A stretch of 64,000 bases of DNA from Planococcus antarcticus DSM 14505 (GTDB taxonomy: Bacteria; Bacillota; Bacilli; Bacillales_A; Planococcaceae), in assembly GCF_001687565.2 (NCBI RefSeq), contig NZ_CP016534.2:1368501-1432500 (forward strand). The letters are read 5' to 3'. Both the position numbers and the translations under genes were made by a program. Shown here one piece after another: positions 10,661 to 19,180 of the stretch (its first letter is position 1; the number at the start of each line of letters is the position of its first letter). The notes beneath the pieces are model-generated. The model saw only the letters and a program-made list of their open reading frames with translations. It ran no database searches and was not told the DNA's origin.

Positions 10661-10697
10661 AAAAGACAGCTGGATTTTCTTCAGTTGTCTTTTTTTA
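10661..10697 (+). terminator. tyrS terminator
   Basis: Stem AAAAGACAGCTG paired with CAGTTGTCTTTT, followed by a T-run, 10 bases after the stop. Confidence 0.85.
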
Positions 10698-10717
10698 TGC
10701 ACTGGAAAGAAATACAC

Positions 10718-10742
10718 GTTTAAACGGACATGCAGCGGGTAG
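10718..10742 (+). promoter_or_regulatory. SigB-type promoter
   Basis: GTTTAA (10718-10723), a 13-base spacer, then GGGTAG (10737-10742). This closely fits the general-stress sigma-B consensus GTTTAA-N12-15-GGGTAT and lies 53 bases before the start codon of a general stress protein gene. Confidence 0.75.
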
Positions 10743-10795
10743 CAACAAAGATGAACGGCGATTGACTTTACTAAAACTTCAAGGAGGCGTTAGAA

Positions 10796-11230
10796 ATGTC
10801 AAAAGTAGTTGGATCGTATGAAACAGAAAATGAAGCCATTCGGGCAATTGAAGATTTGCAGCAGCAAGGACATAACAATAAAGACATCTCAGTCTTGAGC
10901 AAAGATAAGCAGGAAACCGAAACGATTACAGAGGAGACAGAAACGCATGCAGGAGAAGGAGCAGCTACGGGTGCAGGTGTAGGCGGACTCATTGGTCTCG
11001 GAGTACCGGACGATGAGGCAGAAATGTACGAAACACATAATGAAGGGAAAATATTGGTATTGGTTGAAGAAGACAAAAATACCATACCAGACCGCAGCGA
11101 TCAGGATACATTCACAACAGAACGAGATCCTCTCATTGGCAATGAAAGAGATACAACAATAAGAGGTGATCAAAGCCATAGTGGTAAAGATCCTTTAAAC
11201 GGAAGCCGGCGAGGACAAGCAGGACTGTAA
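10796..11230 (+). CDS. General stress protein, YflT/GSP17M family, shortened
   Basis: 144 residues. The N terminus SKVVGSYETENEAIRAIEDLQQQG and the later GLIGLGVPDDEAEMYE and GKILVLVEE match the heat-induced stress protein 17M (YflT) family, whose biochemical role is unknown. The usual central glycine/alanine-rich hydrophobic stretch of some 40 residues is reduced to about 15 (GEGAATGAGVGGLIG), so the membrane-like part is nearly gone. The remainder is hydrophilic, rich in Asp, Arg and Ser. Ribosome site AAGGAGG at 10782. The SigB-type promoter upstream fits a general-stress gene. Confidence 0.85.
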   Translation: MSKVVGSYETENEAIRAIEDLQQQGHNNKDISVLSKDKQETETITEETETHAGEGAATGAGVGGLIGLGVPDDEAEMYETHNEGKILVLVEEDKNTIPDRSDQDTFTTERDPLIGNERDTTIRGDQSHSGKDPLNGSRRGQAGL

Positions 11231-11243
11231 ATAAAGACGAAAA

Positions 11244-11275
11244 CAAAAAGCCATCCTCGATTGGATGGCTTTTTT
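11244..11275 (+). terminator. Terminator of stress protein gene
   Basis: Stem AAAAGCCATCC with GGATGGCTTTT and following T6. Confidence 0.85.
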
Positions 11276-11329
11276 GCTTGGAGTTTAGAGAAGCGTAATA
11301 TCACTAGCTTTATCACGCCATGTAATCTC

Positions 11330-12136
11330 TCAAATTTGCTTTTCTCTAATAAATTGCGGAAGTTCCATGTCTGCAAACTCCTTTGGATGAATTAATTTCC
11401 CTAATCGGATGGCGCCTTCAATCAAACGGGGAGAAGGGCGGCAATAAAGTTCTTCCTCCATGACATGGATGTGTTTGATGGCTTTCATATCGTTCCAACC
11501 AGGGCGCTTTTTAACAAGTTCGGGTTTGACTTTAGCAGTTAAAATGCCGACCCATGCGAGGAGGATATAGTCAGGCTGCCGTTCCAGCACATCGGCCCAA
11601 TCTGTTTGGATATTAGCAGAATCGGTATCGTCGAATACGTTGCGAGCCCCAGTCATAGTGCTAATTTCAGTTAGCCAGTTGATTTTTCCAGGAGTGAAGA
11701 CCGGTTTTGGCCACCATTCCCAGTAAAGGGACGGTCGGGTCTCCGCTTGTTGTCCGCGTTTTTTGATGTCCTCGATAACATTTAGGTAGTCCATATGAAC
11801 AACATTGGCATCTATTCCACAAGCGTCAGCCACTTTCAACAAGTCCTCTCCGATTTCCTCCAAAGTTTGAGGATTTAGCACAAGATGAGGGATTTTTCTT
11901 CGTACCAGTTCGTCCACGTTTTTTTCCATTCCCGGTACACTCAATGACGCAAGAACCAAATCGGGTTTTAACGCTTCCAGTTCATCCATTCGGATCGACA
12001 AGTCAGGACCCAGTTGTGGCAATGTAGTAATTTCTTTAGGCCAATCAGAATAATCATCAATGCCAACCAGTAAGTGTTCTGCATCTAAAAATGCTAGCAA
12101 TTCAGTGTTGCTTGGGCAAATTGAAATTATTCGCAT
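11330..12136 (-). CDS. Cobalamin/metal-chelate binding protein, BtuF-like, without signal peptide
   Basis: 268 residues of the periplasmic-binding fold seen in BtuF and siderophore-binding proteins (MRIISICPSNTELLAFLDAEH; MDELEALKPDLVLAS; W-rich WEWWPKPVFTPGKINWL; RPSPRLIEGAIRLGKLIHP). There is no signal peptide or lipobox, because the conserved domain starts at residue 1, so it should be cytosolic, unlike transport receptors. No ABC permease or ATPase gene is adjacent. Such stand-alone proteins are usually annotated cobalamin-binding; the ligand and role are unknown. GGAGGTGG ribosome site 7 bases before the ATG. Confidence 0.8.
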   Translation of the reverse strand: MRIISICPSNTELLAFLDAEHLLVGIDDYSDWPKEITTLPQLGPDLSIRMDELEALKPDLVLASLSVPGMEKNVDELVRRKIPHLVLNPQTLEEIGEDLLKVADACGIDANVVHMDYLNVIEDIKKRGQQAETRPSLYWEWWPKPVFTPGKINWLTEISTMTGARNVFDDTDSANIQTDWADVLERQPDYILLAWVGILTAKVKPELVKKRPGWNDMKAIKHIHVMEEELYCRPSPRLIEGAIRLGKLIHPKEFADMELPQFIREKQI

Positions 12137-12302
12137 GCGACTCCACCTCCATTTTCTTCAGTTTAACATGTTCGAAGAAAAACTTTTTTGTCGATTGATG
12201 AAATAGTGCAAACAAAGTATGATAGAGGCAGTGAAAATTTGCATGAGTAAAGTTTATGTTCTGTAAAATCTCTAAAAATAGAGACGGCGGAAATCAATAA
12301 GA

Positions 12303-12327
12303 GTTTAATGTACATATATTTGGGTAA
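12303..12327 (+). promoter_or_regulatory. SigB-type promoter upstream of rsbR paralogue
   Basis: GTTTAA (12303-12308), 13-base spacer, GGGTAA (12322-12327). The architecture is the same as the promoter at 10718. It is about 160 bases from the start codon, so the mRNA would have a long leader. The rest of the 350-base gap shows no other clear signal. Confidence 0.65.
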
Positions 12328-12488
12328 GCATATTGAGAAGAGGAAATGGAAGTTACTTCAATTTAAACAGCGATTAATATGAAATTATAAGCGAGAGCGG
12401 GGTGAGGCTGTTGCCGAATAGGCTGTAAGAACTTGCAGAATTCAACTCATGCAAGGACTCTTCGCCGATTTGATGCAATGGCTATGAA

Positions 12489-13331
12489 ATGTTGAAAGAT
12501 CAAGACTTGTTTGAGCACTTAAGCGCACAGACCTGGAAAATGACCGAAGATTGGTATCGTTCATTGGATAAAAGTAAAGCTGGTGTCTACGGTTCAACCG
12601 ATCCAGATAAAGTGGCTTTGTTAAAAAAACAGACCCATGAATTCCATCTTCGGTTTTGTGTAATGTTCCAAAAGGATAACAATGAATTTGTAGATGGCTT
12701 TCAGGATTGGATAGAGACAATTGCAAAGGATGAAGCTCACCTCGATACACCAATAGTCGAAGTCATCGATGAGTTTTTTCGAGCGCAACAGCAATATTTA
12801 GATGAAATCGGAGCTTATGTCTTGAGCAATAAAGAGCAGATTAGTCATGAAAAACTAATGGAATGGACAAAAGTGGTGGTTCTGACATTCAGCAAAGTCA
12901 TCGTTGAATTCACGGATAAAAATTCGAAAGCCGCGGAAAAACGGATGAATTCCCAGCAGCAGATGATTGTGGAAATGAGTGCACCGATTATTTTACTGGC
13001 TGAAAAAATGGGCATGCTGCCATTGATTGGTGAAATTACACCGTATCGCGCAGAAATCATGTTCGAAAAAGCGTTAGCACAGAGCTCCAAAAACAATCTG
13101 GAGAAACTGTTCATCGATCTGTCCGGCGTTCCGCTGATAGATACAATGGTTGCCCAGCAGGTCTTTCAGCTGATAAAGGGGTTGGAGATTATTGGAGTTC
13201 GAGTAGCTCTATCCGGCATCAGTCCTGTTATTGCCCAAACTGCAGTACAATTAGGCATTAAGTTTATCGACATTGAAGTCTATAACACAATTGCTCAAGC
13301 GTTAAAACAAAATAGAATTCACTTGGTTTAA
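12489..13331 (+). CDS. RsbR-family stressosome protein (N-terminal sensor plus STAS domain)
   Basis: 280 residues. An N-terminal helical, globin-like sensor region (1-150) is joined to a C-terminal STAS domain (about 158-275). RsbR paralogues form the 1.8 MDa stressosome with RsbS and pass stress signals through RsbT to SigB. The STAS phosphosite equivalent to T205 of B. subtilis RsbRA is present (T219 in GVPLIDTMVA). The site equivalent to T171 seems to be proline (GEITPYRA), with Thr one position earlier. The start codon has no good ribosome site, but an upstream in-frame stop at 12471 leaves only ATG 12489 or TTG 12492. It is a single gene ended by a strong terminator, and a SigB-type promoter precedes it. 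Confidence 0.87.
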   Translation: MLKDQDLFEHLSAQTWKMTEDWYRSLDKSKAGVYGSTDPDKVALLKKQTHEFHLRFCVMFQKDNNEFVDGFQDWIETIAKDEAHLDTPIVEVIDEFFRAQQQYLDEIGAYVLSNKEQISHEKLMEWTKVVVLTFSKVIVEFTDKNSKAAEKRMNSQQQMIVEMSAPIILLAEKMGMLPLIGEITPYRAEIMFEKALAQSSKNNLEKLFIDLSGVPLIDTMVAQQVFQLIKGLEIIGVRVALSGISPVIAQTAVQLGIKFIDIEVYNTIAQALKQNRIHLV

Positions 13332-13346
13332 ACAAAAGAATACATC

Positions 13347-13388
13347 AAAAAGATCTCCGGGACCAACGATGGTTCTGGAGATCTTTTT
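13347..13388 (+). terminator. Terminator of rsbR paralogue
   Basis: Stem AAAAAGATCTCC with GGAGATCTTTTT around an internal GT/AC-paired loop. Confidence 0.85.
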
Positions 13389-13477
13389 AATATACTCAAC
13401 TATTATTGTTGAATGATAGCCATCCTAAAGCTATAAACGCAAAGATTTCGCAAAGACCAAGCAATATTATAATGTTT

Positions 13478-13551
13478 GTTTATGGAATATGGATTTTATT
13501 TGCAGAATAGGACGGCTTGTTTGCGGAAAACTATAGTTTATTTGCAGAATA
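13478..13551. repeat. Four degenerate tandem repeats with about 21-base period
   Basis: Cores GTTTATGGAA (13478), ATTTGCAGAA (13498), GTTTGCGGAA (13519) and ATTTGCAGAA (13540) are spaced 20, 21 and 21 bases apart. Related TTTGCGGAAT words occur at 28190 and 36030. The surrounding gap (13389-13604) holds nothing else recognisable. Confidence 0.55.
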
Positions 13552-13610
13552 AAAAAACTCCGCACGCAACCGTTCATTCAGTAAGCAGCCCTAGAAGAAA
13601 AGTAAGTCAA

Positions 13611-13655
13611 AAAAACCCCCCAATACCATTGAATTAACAAGGTTTAGGGGGGGTT
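13611..13655 (-). terminator. rpsD terminator
   Basis: Inverted repeat AACCCCCCAATACC with GGTTTAGGGGGGGTT. On the minus strand the A-run at 13609-13615 gives a terminal U-run. Confidence 0.75.
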
Positions 13656-13683
13656 CGATACTACCGTTTACGTAATTTTTCAA

Positions 13684-14286
13684 TTAACGTGAGTAGTACT
13701 CAACGATCAATTGTTCGTTGATTTCAGCAGACAATTCGCTACGCTCTGGAAGGCGGACGAATGTTCCTGTTTTGCTATCAGTATCGATAGTTACATATTC
13801 AGGAACGAAGTTGCTTACTTCGATTGCTTCGTTTACTACATCAAGGTTGTTTGATTTTTCACGGAAAGCAATTGTTTGTCCTGGTTTCACGCTGAATGAC
13901 GGAATGTCGACGCGTTTGCCATCAACAAGGATGTGACCGTGGTTTACGATTTGGCGAGCTTGGCGACGAGTGCGCGCAAGACCTAAACGATAAACAACGT
14001 TATCAAGGCGAGCTTCAAGAAGAATCATGAAGTTTTCACCGTGTTTGCCGTCCATTTTGCCGGCTTTGTTGAACAAAGTTTTGAACTGACGCTCAGTTAC
14101 TCCGTACATAAAGCGCAACTTTTGCTTTTCTTGAAGTTGCAAACCATATTCAGAAACTTTTCTGCGTTGGTTAGCACCGTGTTGACCTGGTGCGTAAGGG
14201 CGTTTTTCTAATTCTTTACCTGTGCCTGTAAGGGAAATTCCTAAGCGGCGTGACAGTTTCCATGATGGGCCTGTATAACGAGACAT
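13684..14286 (-). CDS. rpsD: 30S ribosomal protein S4
   Basis: Primary 16S rRNA-binding protein that nucleates 30S assembly. It has 200 residues, the Firmicutes length, with [21 protein letters not shown] at the N terminus and an S4 domain at about 92-155 ([20 protein letters not shown]). GGAGGAG ribosome site before the ATG. As in Bacillus, rpsD stands alone next to tyrS rather than in the alpha operon. A 190-base leader with a clear promoter leaves room for the autoregulatory S4-binding structure known in Bacillus, but I could not fold it. Confidence 0.98.
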   Translation of the reverse strand: MSRYTGPSWKLSRRLGISLTGTGKELEKRPYAPGQHGANQRRKVSEYGLQLQEKQKLRFMYGVTERQFKTLFNKAGKMDGKHGENFMILLEARLDNVVYRLGLARTRRQARQIVNHGHILVDGKRVDIPSFSVKPGQTIAFREKSNNLDVVNEAIEVSNFVPEYVTIDTDSKTGTFVRLPERSELSAEINEQLIVEYYSR

Positions 14287-14465
14287 ATAAGTCTCCTCCT
14301 CTGTTTTTGGTTTTTAGAGTAAAATAAAAACCAGATGCATTCATGCTGCAAGCCATTTTATATTCTTGTACCTTCGCTCAGCAGCCAAAGAGTTACACGA
14401 TACACCTGCTATGAGGAATAAAATGAACGAACACGCACATACAACTGCTGCGATTATTTTACACA
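14287..14465 (-). promoter_or_regulatory. rpsD leader, probable S4 autoregulatory region
   Basis: About 180 transcribed bases separate the promoter from rpsD. Bacillus rpsD is translationally repressed by S4 through its leader. Location and length fit; the structure was not verified. Confidence 0.4.
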
Positions 14466-14471
14466 AAGCAT

Positions 14472-14501
14472 AGTATAACTGATTTTAGAAGCTAAAGTCA
14501 A
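14472..14501 (-). promoter_or_regulatory. SigA promoter of rpsD
   Basis: On the minus strand, -35 TTGACT (14496-14501), 18-base spacer, -10 TATACT (14472-14477). Confidence 0.75.
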
Positions 14502-14577
14502 CAGCGAGTCTCAGATTAGTTTGGAGTACTGCCTTCCTTTTTCTTATTGTACAAGGTAGAATGAATGTGAGTATGTA

Positions 14578-14591
14578 TGTAAGCGCTTTCT
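14578..14591 (+). promoter_or_regulatory. cre site (CcpA operator) upstream of methionine gamma-lyase
   Basis: TGTAAGCGCTTTCT fits all 14 positions of the cre consensus TGWAARCGYTWNCW. It lies 25 bases before the start codon, a repressing position, and ccpA is encoded in this window. Confidence 0.8.
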
Positions 14592-14615
14592 ATATTAGCT
14601 AAGGGGTGAATATTA

Positions 14616-15824
14616 ATGAGAGAAAAAGAAATGAATATTGAAACGGCGGTTATCCATAAAGGCTACGACAGTTCCAAACATCATGACAGTCTCGTGACAC
14701 CGCTTTATCAGACTTCGACTTATTCTTTTGCAAATGCAGAGCAGGGAGAAGATCGTTTTGCGGGAAATTGCGAAGGCAATATTTATTCACGGCTCGGCAA
14801 TCCGACTGTTCGTGTACTAGAGAACCGGATGACGGAAATCGAAGGAGGTCAAGGCGCATTGGCTTTTGGATCAGGGATGGCCTCTGTCAGTGCGATTTTA
14901 ATTTACTTGACCAAAGCGGGTGATCATGTACTTTGCTCGAGAGGAATTTATGGCTGCACTTTCGGTTTGCTTGAGATCATGGAAGAAAAATACGGCATTA
15001 CGCATGACTTGGTTTCTATGACCAACGAAGAAGAAGTCGAGCGAGCGATCCAACCGGAAACAGTCTGCATTTACGTGGAGACACCGATCAATCCGACGAT
15101 GGAGCTTGTTAATTTAGAGGCAGTTATGGCCGTTGCGAAAAAGCATAATCTCCGCGTCATTGTAGATAACACGTTCTGTTCTCCTTATTTGCAGAACCCG
15201 TTACGTATGGGAGCGGATTTTGTCTTGCATAGCGCTACAAAATACCTGAACGGCCACGGGGATGTGGTCGGCGGAATTTTGGTTGGGCGCGATGCGGACG
15301 AAATGCAGCATATCCGAATGACTGTGCAAAAAGATGTGGGCGGCATTATGTCACCTTTTGATGCGTGGTTATTGCTAAGAGGAATGAAAACTCTTCATGT
15401 ACGGATGGATCGGCATGTTGCCAATGCTCAAACAGTGCTGAATTTTCTAAAGCAACAGGAATTAGTGAAGGACATCTACTATCCATTTGACGAACAGCAT
15501 CCACAAGTTGAAATCGCCAAGCGGCAAATGCGCCAAGGCGGCGGGTTGATTTCCTTTGAAATCAGAGGCGGTAAAAAAGAAGCTCAAGCTTTCTTAAACG
15601 CTTTATCGCTTATTAAGATTGCTGTCAGCCTTGGTGATGCAGAAACGTTAATCCAGCATCCAGCAACAATGACTCATGCAGTCGTGCCAGCAGAAAGCAG
15701 GCAGGCAATGGGTATCAGTGATTCTTTACTCCGGCTGTCGGTTGGATTAGAACATATGGACGACGTAATCAATGATTTAAGTAAAGCATTTGAACAAGTG
15801 AAACCAAAGCTTCAGGAAATATAA
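14616..15824 (+). CDS. Methionine gamma-lyase (PLP-dependent Cys/Met metabolism enzyme)
   Basis: 402 residues of the Cys/Met-metabolism PLP family. The PLP lysine is in SATKYLNGHGD, the YSRLGNPT and GSGMAS phosphate-binding motifs are present, and RLSVGLEHMDDVI is near the C terminus. The cysteine in GIYGCTFGLL corresponds to Cys116 of Pseudomonas methionine gamma-lyase, which favours this activity (methionine to methanethiol, 2-oxobutyrate and ammonia) over cystathionine gamma-synthase or beta-lyase, though those remain possible. GGGGTGA ribosome site 6 bases upstream; an in-frame ATG at 14631 is an alternative. The perfect cre site upstream suggests CcpA repression, consistent with a catabolic role. 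Confidence 0.85.
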   Translation: MREKEMNIETAVIHKGYDSSKHHDSLVTPLYQTSTYSFANAEQGEDRFAGNCEGNIYSRLGNPTVRVLENRMTEIEGGQGALAFGSGMASVSAILIYLTKAGDHVLCSRGIYGCTFGLLEIMEEKYGITHDLVSMTNEEEVERAIQPETVCIYVETPINPTMELVNLEAVMAVAKKHNLRVIVDNTFCSPYLQNPLRMGADFVLHSATKYLNGHGDVVGGILVGRDADEMQHIRMTVQKDVGGIMSPFDAWLLLRGMKTLHVRMDRHVANAQTVLNFLKQQELVKDIYYPFDEQHPQVEIAKRQMRQGGGLISFEIRGGKKEAQAFLNALSLIKIAVSLGDAETLIQHPATMTHAVVPAESRQAMGISDSLLRLSVGLEHMDDVINDLSKAFEQVKPKLQEI

Positions 15825-15863
15825 GCAAAACGTAAATGAAAAAGCGAACCTTTATTCCCTAAG

Positions 15864-15900
15864 AAAGACCCGGAACTCAGCTGTTAAGTTCCGGGTCTTT
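15864..15900. terminator. Bidirectional terminator between mgl and fRMsr gene
   Basis: 14-base perfect stem AAAGACCCGGAACT with AGTTCCGGGTCTTT between convergent genes. Confidence 0.9.
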
Positions 15901-15905
15901 CTCTA

Positions 15906-16385
15906 TTACAGATGCTTCATTAAAACCGTTGCAAAAAGCTCCAGGCCTTGCTGATCTTCTTCTGTAAAACGACTCAGCTCTGGGCTGTCGATATCAAGTA
16001 CACCGATTACCTGATCTTCTTTCATCAACGGAATGACGATTTCAGAACGAGATGCTGCATCGCAAGCGATGTGACCAGGGAACGCTTGAACGTCTTTAAC
16101 CAACATTGTTTTTTTTTCAGAAACGGCTGTGCCGCACACGCCTTTGCCTAATGGAATCCGGACGCAGGCAGGAAGACCTTGGAAAGGACCAAGTACAAGT
16201 TCTCCTTCCTCCATCAAGTAAAATCCAACCCAATTGGTGCGTTCAAGAAATTGGTTAAGCAAAGCTGAGGCATTACTTAAATTAGCGATGCTGTTATTTT
16301 CCCCTTCTAGTAAAGCATCTAATTGTTTCGAAAGCATAGTGTATTGTTCTAAGTTACTGCCACTGTAATCGGTTTGTGTAAACAT
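15906..16385 (-). CDS. msrC: Free methionine-(R)-sulfoxide reductase (GAF-domain fRMsr, YtsP-like)
   Basis: Reduces free Met-R-sulfoxide with thioredoxin. 159 residues, a single GAF domain. All three family cysteines are present: ACVRI, GVCGTAV and IACDAASRSE, the last in the highly conserved ending of the active site. GAGGAAA lies 8 bases before the ATG at 16385; an ATG at 16400 lacks a ribosome site and extends beyond homologues. In Bacillus the orthologue ytsP also lies between rpsD and hisJ. The sulfur-amino-acid neighbour is the convergent methionine gamma-lyase. Confidence 0.92.
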   Translation of the reverse strand: MFTQTDYSGSNLEQYTMLSKQLDALLEGENNSIANLSNASALLNQFLERTNWVGFYLMEEGELVLGPFQGLPACVRIPLGKGVCGTAVSEKKTMLVKDVQAFPGHIACDAASRSEIVIPLMKEDQVIGVLDIDSPELSRFTEEDQQGLELFATVLMKHL

Positions 16386-16514
16386 CAATATTTTCCTCAT
16401 TTCGTTTTGTTTTTGGTTTAATTAGAGATTTCAGAACTCGTATTTTGTTTCGCTATACTCTATATAGAATTTTTGAAACGGGTTTTGGGAAGAGCAGAAA
16501 CAGAACGGAACGTA

Positions 16515-17315
16515 TTAACTTAGATAAGTATAAAATTTCTCGTAATGCTTATGCAAGCCATTGACATTATGAGCGTCAGAGCCGAAGACTAAGGGAATGC
16601 CGAGTGATTTGGCGTATTCAATATAATTGAGCGGTGGATAGGATTCCTGACAATCCGTTTTTGAGAACCCGGCACCGTTAACATCAAGTTCACACCCGGT
16701 TTTCTTCATTAGCTGCAGGATGTGTCGGATTTGTGAGTCATCATTGATTGTTTCATTATGCGCCAATTGGAATTTGTGAATCAGCGTCGGATGACCAATT
16801 CGTTTTGGTTTGAATTGTCCGAGATCTGACTGGATAGACGCGTCTACAGTGTTGTAATAAAGCTCGTAAGTTGCTTCTATAGAGCCGCTTGCAGCTGACA
16901 GTACTGCAAATACATCCTGACTGAAATCACAGCAAAAATAACGATTGTTTACTTGAAGGAAATGAACCGATAAAATAGCGTCGTCGAGATCAGGACCGAA
17001 CTCATCTAAAAAGGAACGTGTTTCCTTTTCAAATCCTGCGATAAAATCGACTTCTAAGCCTAAGCGGATGTGGATATCTTTTTGGTAAACGTTTTTTAAA
17101 TGAGAAATTTCCTCTATATAAAGTGAGAGTTGGGACATGTTCATGCCGCTATCTTTATTCGGTGTAGGATCTGAAAAATTGACTGGAAGTGGAGCGTGCT
17201 CAGTAAAAGAAATATCTGTGAACCCGGACTTTATTGCTTTTTCAATATACAATTCGGTTGAGTCTTTTGTCCCGTGTGGACAAAATGGTGTGTGAATGTG
17301 ACCATCTCGTTTCAT
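16515..17315 (-). CDS. hisJ: Histidinol-phosphatase, PHP family
   Basis: Removes phosphate from L-histidinol phosphate, the penultimate step of histidine synthesis. 266 residues with PHP metal motifs: DGHIHTPFCPHGT at the N terminus, FTEHAPL, GLEVDFI, LSVHFL, RIGHPTL and GSDAHN near the C terminus. It has an ezrA-hisJ-ytsP-rpsD context as in B. subtilis, where the gene (ytvP) also stands apart from the his operon. GAGG ribosome site 8 bases before ATG. Confidence 0.93.
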   Translation of the reverse strand: MKRDGHIHTPFCPHGTKDSTELYIEKAIKSGFTDISFTEHAPLPVNFSDPTPNKDSGMNMSQLSLYIEEISHLKNVYQKDIHIRLGLEVDFIAGFEKETRSFLDEFGPDLDDAILSVHFLQVNNRYFCCDFSQDVFAVLSAASGSIEATYELYYNTVDASIQSDLGQFKPKRIGHPTLIHKFQLAHNETINDDSQIRHILQLMKKTGCELDVNGAGFSKTDCQESYPPLNYIEYAKSLGIPLVFGSDAHNVNGLHKHYEKFYTYLS

Positions 17316-17469
17316 AAAGGCAACCTCTTTTCTGTCTATATTAAAAATATAATCGCTTTTCTTCTAATTTGGCAAACAAAAGAGTAGAATACATGTTAAA
17401 ATAGAAGAATCATGAATACATTTACGTATAACTGGTAATGTGATTTTGGAACAGGGGGCTATGTGACTT

Positions 17470-19173
17470 ATGATGGAGTATATCATCATTGCGGTCATCA
17501 TTCTATTAGCGATAACGATCATCGGCTTTATGTTTCGCAAAAAACATTTAGCTGAAATTGAGCGCTTGGAACAGTTAAAACTGCAAATACAAAATAAACC
17601 GATACTTGAAGAACTAACAAAAGTGAAACAATTAAACATGAATGGCCAAACGGAAGAGATGTTTGAACGCTGGCGCAATGTGTGGACTGAAATCATGGAT
17701 GTGCATATTCCAAAAATTGATGCTTCCCTATATGACGCTGAAGAAGCGATCAACCGCTTTAGATTCGGCAAAGCGACAAAGATTGAACAGGAAACTGAAG
17801 TGAAAATCGATACCGTTGATCAACAGATGAATAGCATCTTGGTTGAATTGGAAGAATTGATTGGCAGCGAAGAAAAAAACCGCAGCGAAATTGATCTTAT
17901 TCAGGAAAAATACCGTCGTGCACGGAAAAACCTGCTGGCGCATCAGCATTCTTATGGAGCTGCCGCTGGACCACTCGAGAAAAAACTTGAATCCTTTATT
18001 CCAATGTTTGATGAATACGAGAAATTGACCAATGAAGGCAATTATTTAAAAGCTCGAGAAATTGTTATTAGTTTATCAACTGAAGGCGAAGCTGCTTTTC
18101 TGTTAGTCGATGACATTCCGCCATTATTAGCTGATGTCCAGACAAAAATTCCTTCATACATCGCTGAACTGCGCCAAGGCAAGAACGAAATGGAAGAGCA
18201 GTCTTATTATCTGGGGCATTTGGAATTGACACTTCAACTGGATGAGATGGAAGAAGAGCTGAAAGTGCTCAAGATGAACATCGCACAACTCGTTGTTGAG
18301 CAAACGAAAATTGCAGTGGAAAGCATGAAAGACCAGATTGATTCACTTTATGAGCTTCTGGAAAAAGAAGTAGAAGCCAAGCATTATGTGGATGAATTTA
18401 GTGTGGATACAGAACGCCATTTGGAAGTCGTGGCACGCGACACGACAGAAATGGAAGAAGAGTGCAGATATGTCCAGCACAGCTACAAAATCAGCGAAAG
18501 CGAAGCGGCCATTCCAAAGTCTTGTATGGAAAAAATGGAGCAATTAGCGAAACGCTACGACTTGTTGCGCTCGCGCTTGGAAGAAGATCAATCAGCGTAT
18601 TCAGGCCTTCAAGAAGAGTTGCTTCACATTCGTGAAGATTTATCGATTGTTGATTCGACACAAATTGATTTCATGACTGCATTGAAGAGCCTGCGCATTG
18701 AAGAAAACAATGCGCGTGCCAAAGTCGAACAATTGAAACGTAAATTGCAGGAAACCGATCGTGTTTTGCATAAAGCCAATATTCCAGGAATTCCGGAAGA
18801 TATGGATGTGCGGCTTGAAGAAGCGGAAGAACATCTTTTTGTTACCATGCAGACTTTGCGTGAAGTGCCATTGAATATCAAACTGGTGCATAATTACTTA
18901 GAGCAAGCTGAGAAAAGCATTGATGATGTCCATACAAAAGCGGTTGAAATGGTTGAAAACGTGCTATTGATTGAACGCATCATTCAATACGGCAACCGCT
19001 ACCGCAAATCCGATCTGCAATTGGATGCCAAGCTAGAAGAAGCAGAAGAATCTTTCCGTCAGCTTCGGTATACAAAAGCATTAGAAGAAGCGGCAACTGC
19101 AGTTGAAAAATTTGAACCTGGTTCGATGAAGCGTATCGAAGTGCTGGTCAAAGAAGACGCTTGGCGCATTTAA
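17470..19173 (+). CDS. ezrA: Septation ring formation regulator EzrA
   Basis: Inner-membrane division protein that restrains FtsZ ring assembly at the poles and recruits PBP1. 567 residues. One N-terminal membrane helix (about 3-21) is followed by long spectrin-like coiled coils rich in Glu, Lys and Leu. Diagnostic stretches include GQTEEMFERWRNVW, KYRRARKNLLAHQHSYG and ANIPGIPEDMDV. Two adjacent ATG codons (17470, 17473); the upstream GGGGG is distant (about 12 bases). A strong terminator follows. Confidence 0.95.
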   Translation: MMEYIIIAVIILLAITIIGFMFRKKHLAEIERLEQLKLQIQNKPILEELTKVKQLNMNGQTEEMFERWRNVWTEIMDVHIPKIDASLYDAEEAINRFRFGKATKIEQETEVKIDTVDQQMNSILVELEELIGSEEKNRSEIDLIQEKYRRARKNLLAHQHSYGAAAGPLEKKLESFIPMFDEYEKLTNEGNYLKAREIVISLSTEGEAAFLLVDDIPPLLADVQTKIPSYIAELRQGKNEMEEQSYYLGHLELTLQLDEMEEELKVLKMNIAQLVVEQTKIAVESMKDQIDSLYELLEKEVEAKHYVDEFSVDTERHLEVVARDTTEMEEECRYVQHSYKISESEAAIPKSCMEKMEQLAKRYDLLRSRLEEDQSAYSGLQEELLHIREDLSIVDSTQIDFMTALKSLRIEENNARAKVEQLKRKLQETDRVLHKANIPGIPEDMDVRLEEAEEHLFVTMQTLREVPLNIKLVHNYLEQAEKSIDDVHTKAVEMVENVLLIERIIQYGNRYRKSDLQLDAKLEEAEESFRQLRYTKALEEAATAVEKFEPGSMKRIEVLVKEDAWRI

Positions 19174-19180
19174 AAAAACA

